From: Intestinibacter bartlettii
GTDB lineage: Bacteria; Bacillota; Clostridia; Peptostreptococcales; Peptostreptococcaceae
Length of the DNA: 64,000 nt
Reading direction: 5' to 3' (one strand)
Assembly: GCF_000154445.1 (NCBI RefSeq)
Contig: NZ_DS499564.1
Of this stretch, positions 49,338 through 59,126 are shown piece after piece (the stretch's first letter is position 1; each line of letters starts with the position of its first letter). The notes under the pieces were generated by a model, which worked only from the letters and a program-made list of their open reading frames with translations, was not told the DNA's origin and made no database searches. The translations under genes were made by a program, and so were the position numbers.

Positions 49338-51083
49338 TTAGTTTACATCCATTTTTATATAGCTCTTATTAATAGCGTTCATAAGTGCGCTTATTGCTGC
49401 TGTATTGATGTTTTCAGATATTCCAACCCCGAAATATGGCTCAGTACATCCAGTATCAATTTGTATATAAGCAACCCCTTTAACGTGTGAACCTTCACCA
49501 AGAGCATGTTCATGATAGTGAACGAATTTATAATTTTTAAGTGATTTTAACTCTTCTTCATCTTGTTGCATTAAAGCATTACTAAATGCATCGACTGGAC
49601 CATTACCAGTTCCTTTTATTGTATAATCATGTCCATTGAAGTTTATAACTGCTTCCAATAATAAATTATTAGTTTCTATATTATTGCTATCAACATCAAA
49701 TGAGTCAGAATCAACAGAACTTATTTTGTATTTTGTTAATTTATATGGTGTTTCAATATTGATGTACCATTTTTCGAATAAGTTGAATATTTCTTGTGGA
49801 GAAAGTTCTTTACCCATTGAATCTGAACGTCTCTTAACAACTTTGCCGAAATATTTTTGCATAGCTTTTGGCATATTGTATCCAAATTCACTTTCCATAA
49901 TATATGCTGCTCCACCTTTACCTGATTGAGAATTTATTCTTATGATTTCTTTGTATTCTCTTCCTAAATCGTGAGGATCTAATGGCAAATAAGGAACTTG
50001 CCATACATATTCACCTCTAGATTCTCTAGCTTTCATACCCTTTCTTATTGCATCTTGGTGTGAACCAGAGAATGCAGTGAAGACTAAATCACCGACATAT
50101 GGATGTCTTTCATGTATAGGTAATTTTGTACAGTCTTTATATATTTCTGCTATTTTATTTATATTTGAAAAATCAAGTTCAGGATCTACCCCTTGAGAGT
50201 ACATATTCATACCAACTATTAATATGTCTAAGTTTCCTGTTCTTTCTCCATTTCCAAATAAAGTACCTTCTATTCTATCAGCCCCTGCTAATAATCCTAA
50301 TTCTGCAGCAGCTGTTGATGTCCCTCTATCATTGTGTGGGTGTAAACTAATTGATACACAGTCCCTATTTTTAATAGTTTTGCTGAACCATTCGATTTGG
50401 TCTGCATATCTATTTGGCGTTGTCATTTCAACAGTTGATGGTAAGTTTATTATCATCTTATTTTCTGATGTTGGTTGCCATACATCCATAACAGCCTCAC
50501 ATATTTCAAGAGCATAATCCATTTCAGTTCCTGTAAAACTTTCTGGTGAATATTCAAATTGAAAGTTTGTTTCTGGATATTTAACTGCCTCTTCTTTAAT
50601 TAATTTTGCCCCCTTAACAGCTATTCCTATTATTTCTTCTTTATCCATATTAAAAACTACATCTCTTTGTAATACTGATGTTGAATTGTATAAATGGACT
50701 ATCGCATTTTTACATCCTTTTAATGCTTCAAAAGTTTTTGTTATTAAGTGTTCTCTTGATTGAGTTAAAACTTGCACCTTAACATCATCTGGTATTAAGT
50801 TTTCATCAATTAATTTTCTTAAAAAATCATACTCAGTTTGTGATGCTGATGGAAATCCAACTTCGATTTCTTTAAATCCTACATCTAACAACATTTTAAA
50901 CATACCCATTTTTTCGTCTACGCTCATTGGTGTAGGTAGTGATTGATTCCCGTCCCTTAAATCTACACTACACCAAATAGGTGCCTTTGTTATATCTTTG
51001 TCTGGCCATTCGCGATTTGTAAAGTTTTTTGGTTGAAAATTTGGTTTCACGTATTTTTTATAATTAAACTCACTATTTTTCAT
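49338..51083 (-). CDS. leuA: 2-isopropylmalate synthase LeuA (long type)
   Basis: 581 residues, first enzyme of leucine synthesis: acetyl-CoA plus 2-oxoisovalerate to 2-isopropylmalate. The TIM barrel begins with the metal and substrate motif IWCSVDLRDGNQSL; SLHPHNDRGTSTAAAELGLL carries the His metal ligands. The C-terminal about 130 residues form the LeuA dimer/allosteric domain for leucine feedback. The length and N-terminal NFTNREWPDKDI match the second class of LeuA. Start ATG behind CAGGGGG; a T-box with terminator lies about 300 bases upstream and controls the operon by tRNA charging. Confidence 0.96.
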   Translation of the reverse strand: MKNSEFNYKKYVKPNFQPKNFTNREWPDKDITKAPIWCSVDLRDGNQSLPTPMSVDEKMGMFKMLLDVGFKEIEVGFPSASQTEYDFLRKLIDENLIPDDVKVQVLTQSREHLITKTFEALKGCKNAIVHLYNSTSVLQRDVVFNMDKEEIIGIAVKGAKLIKEEAVKYPETNFQFEYSPESFTGTEMDYALEICEAVMDVWQPTSENKMIINLPSTVEMTTPNRYADQIEWFSKTIKNRDCVSISLHPHNDRGTSTAAAELGLLAGADRIEGTLFGNGERTGNLDILIVGMNMYSQGVDPELDFSNINKIAEIYKDCTKLPIHERHPYVGDLVFTAFSGSHQDAIRKGMKARESRGEYVWQVPYLPLDPHDLGREYKEIIRINSQSGKGGAAYIMESEFGYNMPKAMQKYFGKVVKRRSDSMGKELSPQEIFNLFEKWYINIETPYKLTKYKISSVDSDSFDVDSNNIETNNLLLEAVINFNGHDYTIKGTGNGPVDAFSNALMQQDEEELKSLKNYKFVHYHEHALGEGSHVKGVAYIQIDTGCTEPYFGVGISENINTAAISALMNAINKSYIKMDVN

Positions 51084-51389
51084 ATTTAAATCCCCCTGTA
51101 TTAATTATTTACATTGTATATTTCATAATATTCAGTATATTCTGATATTTTAATTGAAGTTTATTTCATTCCCCAGTTATTTATATTATTTCGTACAATT
51201 AATTATCATACTTATACTTCTTTGTGCCTTTTATTATTTATTTTCCCTAATTATTTTTGTATTTTGTGCTTTTTTTATTTATTCCCTATTATTTTTTCTC
51301 TTATCGAGTCCCAGTTATTATAATTATCAATTATTTACCAAATATTTTAAAAATTAAAAATTCATTCGAGATTGGCCTTCTCTCGTTAT

Positions 51390-51655
51390 TTACCAATTAA
51401 AAAACCCCGTCTCTAAAAATTAGAGACGAGGTTGTATTCTCGCGGTACCACTCTAGTTAGCTTATAAAAAGCCCACTCTGTAACAGTTAAAACTGTATGC
51501 CTTATAACGTAGACTAACGTTTTACCCTAGGTAAACAGCTCCTAGACAAGTTCAGATTCATCCACTGCCAAATCACACCACACTTTGGCTCTCTGTAAGT
51601 TTCATAAATTCCTACTATTTCTACTCAATGCCTTTGTTTCGTTTTTTTTGTTATT
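51390..51655 (-). promoter_or_regulatory. T-box riboswitch of the leucine operon
   Basis: On the minus strand the leader contains an AGAGAG distal-loop motif near 51,590, a GAACTTG...TAGGAGC stem I end (possible CUU leucine specifier at 51,548-51,550), the T-box sequence AGAGTGGTACCGCG around 51,440-51,453, and a terminator AGAGACG/CGTCTCT followed by T6 at 51,397-51,425. Uncharged tRNA-Leu should favour the antiterminator. The specifier codon call is tentative; the leucine link rests mainly on the downstream genes. From 51,084 to about 51,390 lies an AT-rich leader with no gene. Confidence 0.92.
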
Positions 51656-51681
51656 TTGTGTATTTGTTTAACTTAATTAAA

Positions 51682-51710
51682 ATAATATATTAATTTCCTT
51701 TTTTTGTCAA
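51682..51710 (-). promoter_or_regulatory. Promoter of the leucine operon
   Basis: -35 TTGACA (51,705-51,710), 17-base spacer, -10 TATTAT (51,682-51,687), just upstream of the T-box leader and 26 bases after the end of the PHP gene. Confidence 0.8.
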
Positions 51711-51736
51711 TATTTTTTCTACATTTTTTTAATTCA

Positions 51737-52450
51737 TTAAATTCCGAAAAATTCTATTATTTGGTCTTCCCAATAATTTATTACTAATTCTTTTGGAAAA
51801 TTAATCTCTTCAATTAATTGTTCAACATGTGTAAAAATACCTATATCATAGCAAATATGAGAATCTGTTCCCATTATAATTCTTACACCGTATTTTTTAC
51901 AAAGTTCTAAGTATGTTTTCACATTTTCTCTAGTACCTTCTCTAGAAGTATCTGGTGATAATGATGAATTATTAACTTCTAATAAGATATTTTTTTCTTT
52001 GGCTCTTTTTACTATAGCTTCATAGTCAAGTGGATATCTAGAATCATCTGGATGTCCTATAATCTTAACTTTTTCTTGTTCCATAGCATTTAGTATTGCC
52101 TTTGTATTATCTTCCTTAGTTGATGGTTCTATACATACTGTGTGAAGACTTGCTATTAAATAATCAAGCCCTGGAAGTGCTCTTGGATCTATTTTATCTA
52201 AATTCCCATCTATATCTAGTATATTAGCTTCCATTCCTTTTAAAACTCTAACCCCATCTATTTCATCTGGAACTACTTTTAAATTATTAAAAAAGTATAG
52301 TTGTGGCCCTCCAAGCATATCTGGACCGTGGTCTGACATTCCTAGAATTTTTATTCCATGTTTCTTTGCGAATTGTACATTTTCATGTATTGTACTGTAA
52401 GCGTGTCCACTCGCCACTGTATGTGTATGCATGTCTATTATTGCTTTCAT
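51737..52450 (-). CDS. PHP-family phosphoesterase (YcdX type)
   Basis: 237 residues. Metal ligands of the PHP fold: DMHTHTVASGHA near the start, MSDHGPDM, GMEANI, IASLHTVCIEPS, and the terminal MGTDSHICYDIG. The overall pattern fits the YcdX branch of PHP hydrolases with a trinuclear metal site; substrate is probably a phosphomonoester but is not known. Start ATG behind GAAGGGG. It lies between the S1 gene and the leucine promoter and has no obvious terminator of its own. Confidence 0.9.
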   Translation of the reverse strand: MKAIIDMHTHTVASGHAYSTIHENVQFAKKHGIKILGMSDHGPDMLGGPQLYFFNNLKVVPDEIDGVRVLKGMEANILDIDGNLDKIDPRALPGLDYLIASLHTVCIEPSTKEDNTKAILNAMEQEKVKIIGHPDDSRYPLDYEAIVKRAKEKNILLEVNNSSLSPDTSREGTRENVKTYLELCKKYGVRIIMGTDSHICYDIGIFTHVEQLIEEINFPKELVINYWEDQIIEFFGI

Positions 52451-52487
52451 TAAAATTCCCCTTCGTGTCGTATTTTATTATAAAATA

Positions 52488-52516
52488 TATCAAGCTGCCT
52501 CAATATTGAGACAGCT
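52488..52516 (-). terminator. Terminator of the S1-domain gene
   Basis: AGCTGTCTCAA/TTGAGGCAGCT hairpin (52,491-52,514) followed by an AT-rich tail on the minus strand. Confidence 0.7.
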
Positions 52517-52536
52517 CTTATTTTTATCTTTAATTA

Positions 52537-53796
52537 TTATTTTTCAGATTTTTTCACTGCATCACCAATTGTAGCACCTAAAGATTCTTCAGGTTTCATA
52601 AATTGAGTGTAATCTTCTTCTGGTTCTGCATTAACTTCTTTTATAGATATTAACATTCTTTTTTCTTCTGGTTGGAAGTTTAATATTTTAGCTTCTATTT
52701 CATCTCCAGGATTTACTACACTGTTTACTGTAGGAACTCTATTTTCACTTAATTGAGATATTGGTAAATAAGCTTCAACACCTTCTTTTATTTCAACGAA
52801 AGCTCCTCTTTCTATAGTTCTAACAACTTTACCAGTTATTACGTCACCAACAGCAACTTCTTGTGCTATTAATTTCCATGGATCATTGTTTATATCTTTA
52901 ACAGCTAAAGCTATTCTGTTATTTTCTCTGTTTACTTCTAATACATAAACATCTAATTCTTGACCTTCAGCAACAACATCTTCAACAGATTCTACTCTTT
53001 TCCAAGATAAGTTGTTTATATGAGCTAAACCTTCTAGACCTTCACCGATATCTATGAAAGCTCCATAAGGCATTATTTTTGTTACTTTACCATGTATTTT
53101 TTGTCCTTCTTCAAGAGAATCAAATATGCTTTGTCTAGCTTCTTTTATTCTAGCTCTTTCTGCATCCCTTTCAGCTCTAACTCTAGCTCTTTCTGCATCT
53201 CTTTCAGCTTTAACTCTTTCTCTTCTTTCTTCTCTTTCAGCATTTAATCTTTCTTGTAATACTTCTCTGTGAGATGCAACAAATCTATTTCTATTAGCAT
53301 TGTATTCTATTACATAAACATCTAATTCTTGGCCTACATATTCTTTTGTGTCATTTACGAATTTAGTGTCTATTTGAGATATTGGCATAAATAATTGAAC
53401 AGTTTTGTATTTTGCAAATAAGCCTCTTTGTATTGCTTTTTCAACTTTTACAGTCACTATTTTATGCTCATTGTGTGCTACTTCTAATTCTTTTAAGTCA
53501 TTGTCTTGATCTGCTAATACTTTTGATAATCTTACTGTGCCATCTTTAGGAGATACTTTTGTTATAACAGCTGATATTTCATCGCCTACTTTATAAACGT
53601 CAGCGATTTCTTTACCTTCTTCTATATTTAAATCGTCTAAAGCGATTACTCCGTCAAATCCACATTCTAAACTTATGATAACTGCTCCATGAGATACCTT
53701 AGTTATAGAACTTGTTATAAGCTCCCCTACTTGTAATTTGTCTAACTGTTGTTCTTGTTGCTCTAACAGTTCTTTCATTGATAATTCATTAGTCAT
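52537..53796 (-). CDS. S1-domain RNA-binding protein (ribosomal protein S1-like)
   Basis: About 419 residues with four S1 domains: residues about 18-85, 100-170, 225-295 and 310-380 (VGELITSSITKVSHGAVIIS; GKVTKIMPYGAFIDIGEGLE; GKVVRTIERGAFVEIKEGVE). Between domains two and three lies an unusual highly charged helix of repeated AERDAERAR units. It binds mRNA and probably aids translation; low-GC Gram-positive S1 homologs vary in domain number. The ATG at 53796 is preferred because AAAGGA is well spaced for it and too close to an ATG four codons upstream. An extended -10 promoter precedes it. Confidence 0.88.
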   Translation of the reverse strand: MTNELSMKELLEQQEQQLDKLQVGELITSSITKVSHGAVIISLECGFDGVIALDDLNIEEGKEIADVYKVGDEISAVITKVSPKDGTVRLSKVLADQDNDLKELEVAHNEHKIVTVKVEKAIQRGLFAKYKTVQLFMPISQIDTKFVNDTKEYVGQELDVYVIEYNANRNRFVASHREVLQERLNAEREERRERVKAERDAERARVRAERDAERARIKEARQSIFDSLEEGQKIHGKVTKIMPYGAFIDIGEGLEGLAHINNLSWKRVESVEDVVAEGQELDVYVLEVNRENNRIALAVKDINNDPWKLIAQEVAVGDVITGKVVRTIERGAFVEIKEGVEAYLPISQLSENRVPTVNSVVNPGDEIEAKILNFQPEEKRMLISIKEVNAEPEEDYTQFMKPEESLGATIGDAVKKSEK

Positions 53797-53845
53797 TTTA
53801 TAATACATCCTTTCACACGTTTATCTTATTAATCCTATAAGTATT

Positions 53846-53854
53846 ATTATACCA
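53846..53854 (-). promoter_or_regulatory. Extended -10 promoter of the S1 gene
   Basis: TGGTATAAT (53,846-53,854) on the minus strand gives an extended -10 (TGnTATAAT) about 50 bases upstream of the start; the -35 is poor. The 411-base interval to 54,207 contains no other supported gene. Confidence 0.6.
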
Positions 53855-54135
53855 TTAATCGTTAAAATACCTACAGTTTTATTACAAAATTTATACATAA
53901 ATTTTATTTGTGTTACAAATAATTTATGTTTATACTGTAATATTATTTTTTTTAATTTGCAAACGACAAAACACTTGCAAAAAAATAAATATATATTTTG
54001 TTATACCTTAATATTATACTAAATTTTTCATAATTTTACATCAATCTGTAAAAAGTTGGTATATTTATTTTTTATTTATGACATTTTTGATTCTAAGAGC
54101 CTAAAAAACAATATATTTTTTACTATTATCCCCGG

Positions 54136-54164
54136 GTATATGATTTTGAATACTCCATATAATA
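54136..54164 (+). promoter_or_regulatory. Possible sporulation-type promoter of the DksA/TraR-like gene
   Basis: GTATA (54,136-54,140), 15 bases, then CATATAATA (54,156-54,164), about 45 bases before the start codon. The pattern resembles sigma-F/sigma-G promoters of spore formers but lacks the GG of sigma-F -10 elements; ordinary sigma-A use of TATAAT is equally possible. Confidence 0.3.
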
Positions 54165-54207
54165 GAATCGACATTTTTAATAAATATTTTATGCGAGGGA
54201 TGATAAT

Positions 54208-54747
54208 ATGGACTCAAATAATTATAAAAAACAATTAAAAAAAGAAAAAGCAGAACTCGAAAATTTAATATCAGAAATGAAGGATAATACGCTATTTGGT
54301 GATACATCGCGTCATACTAGTGAAAGATATAGTTCTGGTGAATTATCTAGTTATGATAACCATCCAGGAGATATTGGTACTGAAGTTTATATGAACGATA
54401 TGCAAAATAGTTTAACAGACCATCAACAATACCAATTAGATAAAGTCAATGATGCACTAAATAAAATTGATAATGATGAATTTGGATATTGTGAAAGATG
54501 TCATAACAAAATAGAATCAGAAAGACTCGATATCTTGCCAGAAACAAAACTTTGTGCCCACTGCGCACAAGAAACTGAAACATATTCAAGATATGATAAC
54601 ACAGAGCATTATGATTCTAATAATATAAATAGAGATCCTCATTTTTACTCAGAATATGTTACAGATTTAACTGACTTGAACAAAAATGGTTCATCAGCAA
54701 ATCAAAATGGCCCTAGAGATAAAGATGATTTATTTTATAGCAATTAA
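54208..54747 (+). CDS. TraR/DksA-type C4 zinc finger protein (YteA-like)
   Basis: 179 residues. An N-terminal coiled helix (KQLKKEKAELENLISEM) is followed by a HPGDIGTEVYMNDMQ segment and a four-cysteine zinc finger YCERCHNKI...LCAHCAQE near residues 95-120. This is the YteA branch of the DksA/TraR family, in which the acidic tip residues that reach the RNA polymerase secondary channel are not obvious. In Bacilli the family is linked to sporulation and general stress. Start ATG behind GAGGG; followed by a terminator. Confidence 0.88.
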   Translation: MDSNNYKKQLKKEKAELENLISEMKDNTLFGDTSRHTSERYSSGELSSYDNHPGDIGTEVYMNDMQNSLTDHQQYQLDKVNDALNKIDNDEFGYCERCHNKIESERLDILPETKLCAHCAQETETYSRYDNTEHYDSNNINRDPHFYSEYVTDLTDLNKNGSSANQNGPRDKDDLFYSN

Positions 54748-54792
54748 TATGTGAATAGTTTTTAAAACTTATACTTTTAAATAAACGTTAAA

Positions 54793-54826
54793 AAATCTCA
54801 AGTTTAAATAGCTTGGGATTTTTTCA
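54793..54826 (+). terminator. Terminator of the DksA/TraR-like gene
   Basis: AATCTCAAG/CTTGGGATT hairpin followed by T4. A second hairpin, GAAGGTG/CACCTTC, lies at 54,856-54,876. The rest of the 417-base interval to 55,164 is AT-rich with no gene. Confidence 0.8.
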
Positions 54827-55164
54827 TTTTTCTCTAAAAATTTTTCAAAAAAATAGAAGGTGAAAATCACCTTCTTCTTGGTAAATAATTAATACATTTA
54901 AATAACTGGGCACTATATGTATATATTTATTGTATATAATTTTCGGCTTTAATGCAACTTTTTTTACCATTTTTAAGATATAATTTTTTATAGTTCTAAC
55001 TTAACATTTTAAAATATATCATATTGCACTTACTATCATACAATGGTTCATATATTAGGTTTTATTTTACACAATCTTTTTATTCTTTACCTCAATATGC
55101 TATAAATTTTAAACATCTTATGCTACTATTTTCTTGTAAAAGATTAACATAACGAGGTGATTTA

Positions 55165-55842
55165 ATGAATAACCTAAAAGATAAATTATTTGAACTATCT
55201 GATGAGAAATATAAAAAATTTCACAGCGGATTATGCCCAAATACCGATAATATAATCGGAGTTCGACTGCCAAAGTTAAGAGAAATTGCTAAAGAAATTG
55301 CCAAAGGGGATTGGAGATATTTTTTAGCAACTTCAAGTAATGATTATTATGAAGAAGTCATGATTAATGGCCTTGTAATAGCATATTCAAAATGTGATGT
55401 TGATGAAAAATTAAACTATATTGAAAGCTTTGTTCCAAAGATAGATAATTGGGCTATTTGCGATAGTTTTTGCAATAGCCTTAAATTTGTAAATAAAAAT
55501 AAGGAAAAAGTTTGGGAATTTATACAACCCTATCTTAAATCAAATAAAGAATTTGAAATTCGATTTGCTGTTGTAATTATTTTAAATTACTACATTACAG
55601 AAGACTACATAGATCTTATTTTAGAAACTTTAGACGAGGTTAAACATGAAGGCTATTATGTAAAAATGGCTGTTGCTTGGGCTATATCACTGTGTTTTGT
55701 AAAATTTGAGGAAAAAACTATGAATTATCTTAAAAATAATAAATTAGATGATTTCACATATAATAAATCACTACAAAAAATATGTGAGTCTCTTCGTGTT
55801 GATAAAGATACGAAAGCTATAATCAAATCGATGAAAAGATAA
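55165..55842 (+). CDS. AlkD-like DNA alkylation repair (HEAT-repeat) protein
   Basis: 225 residues, all helical, with the AlkD-type repeats: NIIGVRLPKLREIAKEIAKG near the start, IDNWAICDSFCNSLK, and AVVIILNYYITEDYI. AlkD glycosylases remove alkylated bases without base flipping; the family also contains members without activity, and key aromatic residues (the W in IDNWAICD) are present here. Start ATG behind ACGAGGTGA. It is followed 50 bases later by the FAD dehydrogenase gene, so the two may be co-transcribed. Confidence 0.88.
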   Translation: MNNLKDKLFELSDEKYKKFHSGLCPNTDNIIGVRLPKLREIAKEIAKGDWRYFLATSSNDYYEEVMINGLVIAYSKCDVDEKLNYIESFVPKIDNWAICDSFCNSLKFVNKNKEKVWEFIQPYLKSNKEFEIRFAVVIILNYYITEDYIDLILETLDEVKHEGYYVKMAVAWAISLCFVKFEEKTMNYLKNNKLDDFTYNKSLQKICESLRVDKDTKAIIKSMKR

Positions 55843-55893
55843 TTTTTATCTTAAATAATATAAATTTCATTTTATACAAAGGGGGTATTTTCT

Positions 55894-57291
55894 ATGAAGA
55901 AATACGACGTTATTATTATAGGTGCAGGGCCTTCCGGGATTTTCTGTGCATATGAATTAATTGAGAACAACAAAAATCTAAATATATTAATGATTGAAAA
56001 AGGCAGACCTATCGAAAAAAGAAATTGCCCTAAACGTAAAACTAAAAAATGTGTTGGATGCCAACCCTGTTCTATAACTACTGGATTTGCAGGTGCTGGG
56101 GCTTTTTCTGATGGTAAGTTGTCACTATCTCCAGATGTAGGTGGAAATCTTCCTGAAATTTTAGGCTATGATAAAACTATTGAACTTATTAAAGAATCTG
56201 ATTCTATATATTTAAAATTCGGTGCTGATACTAAAGTTTATGGTATCGATAAAGCAAAAGAAATTACTGAAATAAGAAGAAAAGCTATAAATGCTAACTT
56301 AAAATTAATCGAATGTCCAATTAGACATTTGGGTACTGAAGAGGGATATAAAATATATTCCAAACTTCAAGAACACTTGTTGTCAGCTGGTATTGAGATG
56401 ATTTTCAACACTATGGTTGATGATATTATCATAGAAGATAATGTTGCAAAAGGTGTTATTTTAGATGATGGCCGACAATTCTTTGGTGATGAAATTGTCA
56501 GTGGTATCGGTCGTGAAGGTTCTGAATGGTTCTCAAATTTATGTAAAAAACACAATATAGAAACTCAAGTCGGGACTGTAGACATCGGTGTTCGTGTCGA
56601 AGTTAGGGACGAGGTAATGGAATTTTTAAATAAAAATCTATATGAAGCTAAATTAGTCTACTACACACCTACTTTTGATGATAAGGTTAGAACCTTCTGT
56701 ACAAATCCATCTGGTGAAGTCGCTACAGAATATTATGAAGGTGGGCTCGCTGTTGTAAACGGCCATGCTTATAAATCAAAAGAATTTAAAACTAATAATA
56801 CAAACTTTGCGTTATTAGTTTCTAAAAATTTTACAAAACCGTTTAAAACACCTATTGAATATGGAAAACAAATTGCTCAACTTAGCAACATGTTATGCGA
56901 TGGTAAAATTCTTGTTCAAACTTTTGGCGATTTCCAAAGAGGAAGAAGAACAACAGAGGAAAGACTTTGTAGAAATAACTTAATTCCTACTCTTAAAGAT
57001 GCTGTTCCTGGGGATTTATCTCTTGTTTTACCACACAGAATAATGGTGGATATAGAAGAAATGATTTTGGCACTTGATAAGGTGACACCTGGTATTGCTA
57101 GTGATGAAACATTACTTTACGGTGTTGAAGTTAAGTTCTATTCTAATAAAGTCATTGTAAATAAAGATTTTGAAACTAGTGTAAAAAATCTTCGTGCTAT
57201 GGGTGATGGTGCCTCTGTTACAAGAGGTTTGCAACAAGCTTCTGCTAATGGACTTAGTGTTGCGAAAAGCATATTAGCAAAACGAAATTAG
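55894..57291 (+). CDS. FAD-dependent dehydrogenase (COG2509 type)
   Basis: 465 residues. N-terminal Rossmann motif IIGAGPSGIFCAYEL for FAD; a cysteine-rich stretch CPKRKTKKCVGCQPC near residue 50; then TGFAGAGAFSDGKLS, and near the end GDGASVTRGLQQASANG as second FAD contact. This family of clostridial flavoproteins is of unknown reaction; an electron-transfer or redox role is likely, and the cysteines could bind metal. Start ATG behind AAGGGGG. Ends at a bidirectional terminator. Confidence 0.88.
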   Translation: MKKYDVIIIGAGPSGIFCAYELIENNKNLNILMIEKGRPIEKRNCPKRKTKKCVGCQPCSITTGFAGAGAFSDGKLSLSPDVGGNLPEILGYDKTIELIKESDSIYLKFGADTKVYGIDKAKEITEIRRKAINANLKLIECPIRHLGTEEGYKIYSKLQEHLLSAGIEMIFNTMVDDIIIEDNVAKGVILDDGRQFFGDEIVSGIGREGSEWFSNLCKKHNIETQVGTVDIGVRVEVRDEVMEFLNKNLYEAKLVYYTPTFDDKVRTFCTNPSGEVATEYYEGGLAVVNGHAYKSKEFKTNNTNFALLVSKNFTKPFKTPIEYGKQIAQLSNMLCDGKILVQTFGDFQRGRRTTEERLCRNNLIPTLKDAVPGDLSLVLPHRIMVDIEEMILALDKVTPGIASDETLLYGVEVKFYSNKVIVNKDFETSVKNLRAMGDGASVTRGLQQASANGLSVAKSILAKRN

Positions 57292-57326
57292 TTAGCCAGA
57301 AATATCTTAAAATAAATATACAAACA

Positions 57327-57370
57327 AAAAGATGCATGGTTAATAATTATCTCACATGCATCTTTTTAAT
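57327..57370. terminator. Bidirectional terminator
   Basis: AAAGATGCATG/CATGCATCTTT stem (57,329-57,366) with T5, shared by the FAD dehydrogenase and the convergent phosphatase gene. Confidence 0.85.
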
Positions 57371-57410
57371 TTATAAGTCTTTTAGATGATTGCTTTTAAA
57401 TTTATATAAA

Positions 57411-58901
57411 TTATTTTATTATCGTAAATGTTGTATCTATTTTTTTATTATTATCAACTCTATAAGTATTTATTGTAAATGCTCTATCTGTAACATCTAT
57501 CATTGAATATGTTGGAACATTTTCTTGCCAACGATATGCAATATATGCTTGTTGATTTGGTGCTAAATCGTAATATTTGCTGCCTGTTGATGAATTTGCT
57601 GTAATATATAAAATACCCTTTGGATTTGTAGCGCACATTAATTCCTTGCTCTCTATCGCCTCTTCATCTTCTATCGATTGTAGATATTTTTTGTATTTCT
57701 TATTGCTATTTTTATTTCCTTTGTCATATTTTTCGTATTCTTTATCACTCAGCATATCATTTTTATCTAGTTTACCGCCTTTTAATATATATGATCTTGA
57801 GTATATATGGTCATGTCCACTAAGCACAACGTCTATATTGTTTTTTTCTAATATTGGAATTAATTTATATCTCAATTTTACTACGCTTGGTGTACTTGAA
57901 TGTTCCCCAGAACCATATATGTCATGGTGCATTGTGACTACTTTCCATCTAGCATCTTTATTTAATTTTGTAACACATTCTATAAATTTTTTATGCTCGT
58001 CTATATTTTCATTATTAGTATTTAACATTATAAATAAAGTGTTTCCATATCTGTAGTGATAGTCACCTCCTGCAACAGTAGAACCCAATTTACTTTTATT
58101 TGGTAAATTGAAATGATATGAATAATTTTCACTATTTTCATCGTGATTACCTATAGTTGTTGCTATTGGTATTGATTTTAATGCACATGGACTTAAATAT
58201 CCTGCATATTCAATTTCGTTATGGTCATATGATTCATTCTTTTTATATCCAGATTGTATTTGGTCTCCAGCAGATATTATAAAACTTAAATCACAATTTC
58301 TTCTTATCATATTTTTAATCGTATTGTTCCAATTAAAGCTATCGTTTCGGACTGCCTTATCTTGGTTTTCTAATTCTGTTTCTCTATTCATATTACGATA
58401 AGATGCACCTATTTGTGGGTCTCCAACAAAACCAAAAGTATATCGTTTTGTGTTTTTAGTTTTATATAGTGCTGGTTCTGTCCACTTTCCGTTTATTGTA
58501 TAGCTGTAGTAATATCTAGTATTTGGTTTTAAATTTGTTGCGGTTGCCTTATTTGTTTTATATTCATCACTCGCCTTTGTCGTAATAACTTGTAATGCTT
58601 TGGCATCTTCCATTTTAGGGTTGTCACTTATTTTTAAATTTGGTTTTACATCACATGATTTTGAATACCATGCAAAGTTAAGTTGGGTTTCATCTTCTCC
58701 TGGTGATAGCGACATTTGAGTTGGGGAATTTTTTATTTTCTCCCACTCTTCACACCAATTTTTCCATTCATAAGTCTTACCCTGTCTTGTTTGTGTTGCA
58801 TCTGTATAGCTACTTTTTTCTATTGCAAATATATTTGTAGCTAAAATAAATATCATAACTGCAATAATTATTGATACAAGGTACTTTATTCCTTTTTTCA
58901 T
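57411..58901 (-). CDS. Exported purple-acid-phosphatase-like metallophosphoesterase
   Basis: 496 residues. Signal or anchor helix at residues 6-26; a fibronectin-like N-terminal domain typical of purple acid phosphatases (about 50-150, SPTQMSLSPGEDETQLNFAW); then a calcineurin-type phosphoesterase with GFVGDPQIG, SAGDQIQSG, GNHDEN, MHHDIYG and SGHDHIYSRS as metal ligands. A Lys/Asn-rich insertion near residues 385-415 breaks the catalytic domain. It probably releases phosphate from extracellular organic phosphates. Monocistronic; the 294-base upstream interval to the next gene holds the terminator of the glycerol genes. Confidence 0.9.
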   Translation of the reverse strand: MKKGIKYLVSIIIAVMIFILATNIFAIEKSSYTDATQTRQGKTYEWKNWCEEWEKIKNSPTQMSLSPGEDETQLNFAWYSKSCDVKPNLKISDNPKMEDAKALQVITTKASDEYKTNKATATNLKPNTRYYYSYTINGKWTEPALYKTKNTKRYTFGFVGDPQIGASYRNMNRETELENQDKAVRNDSFNWNNTIKNMIRRNCDLSFIISAGDQIQSGYKKNESYDHNEIEYAGYLSPCALKSIPIATTIGNHDENSENYSYHFNLPNKSKLGSTVAGGDYHYRYGNTLFIMLNTNNENIDEHKKFIECVTKLNKDARWKVVTMHHDIYGSGEHSSTPSVVKLRYKLIPILEKNNIDVVLSGHDHIYSRSYILKGGKLDKNDMLSDKEYEKYDKGNKNSNKKYKKYLQSIEDEEAIESKELMCATNPKGILYITANSSTGSKYYDLAPNQQAYIAYRWQENVPTYSMIDVTDRAFTINTYRVDNNKKIDTTFTIIK

Positions 58902-59126
58902 ATGTATGACTCTCCCTTTTTGTTGTAATTTATCAACATATACTATTTGTTATGACATAATTAAGTATAAATTCTAACAAAAAATCATTCAATATTATTG
59001 ATAAAGATTTAAATTAGACTTAATTAAATTAACATTTTCTTAATATTTCTAATAAATTTCAGTTATAGTATTTTACTGAAATAACATTTTTATGCATGTA
59101 TATCTTCTAAAAAAATCATTGTAAAA

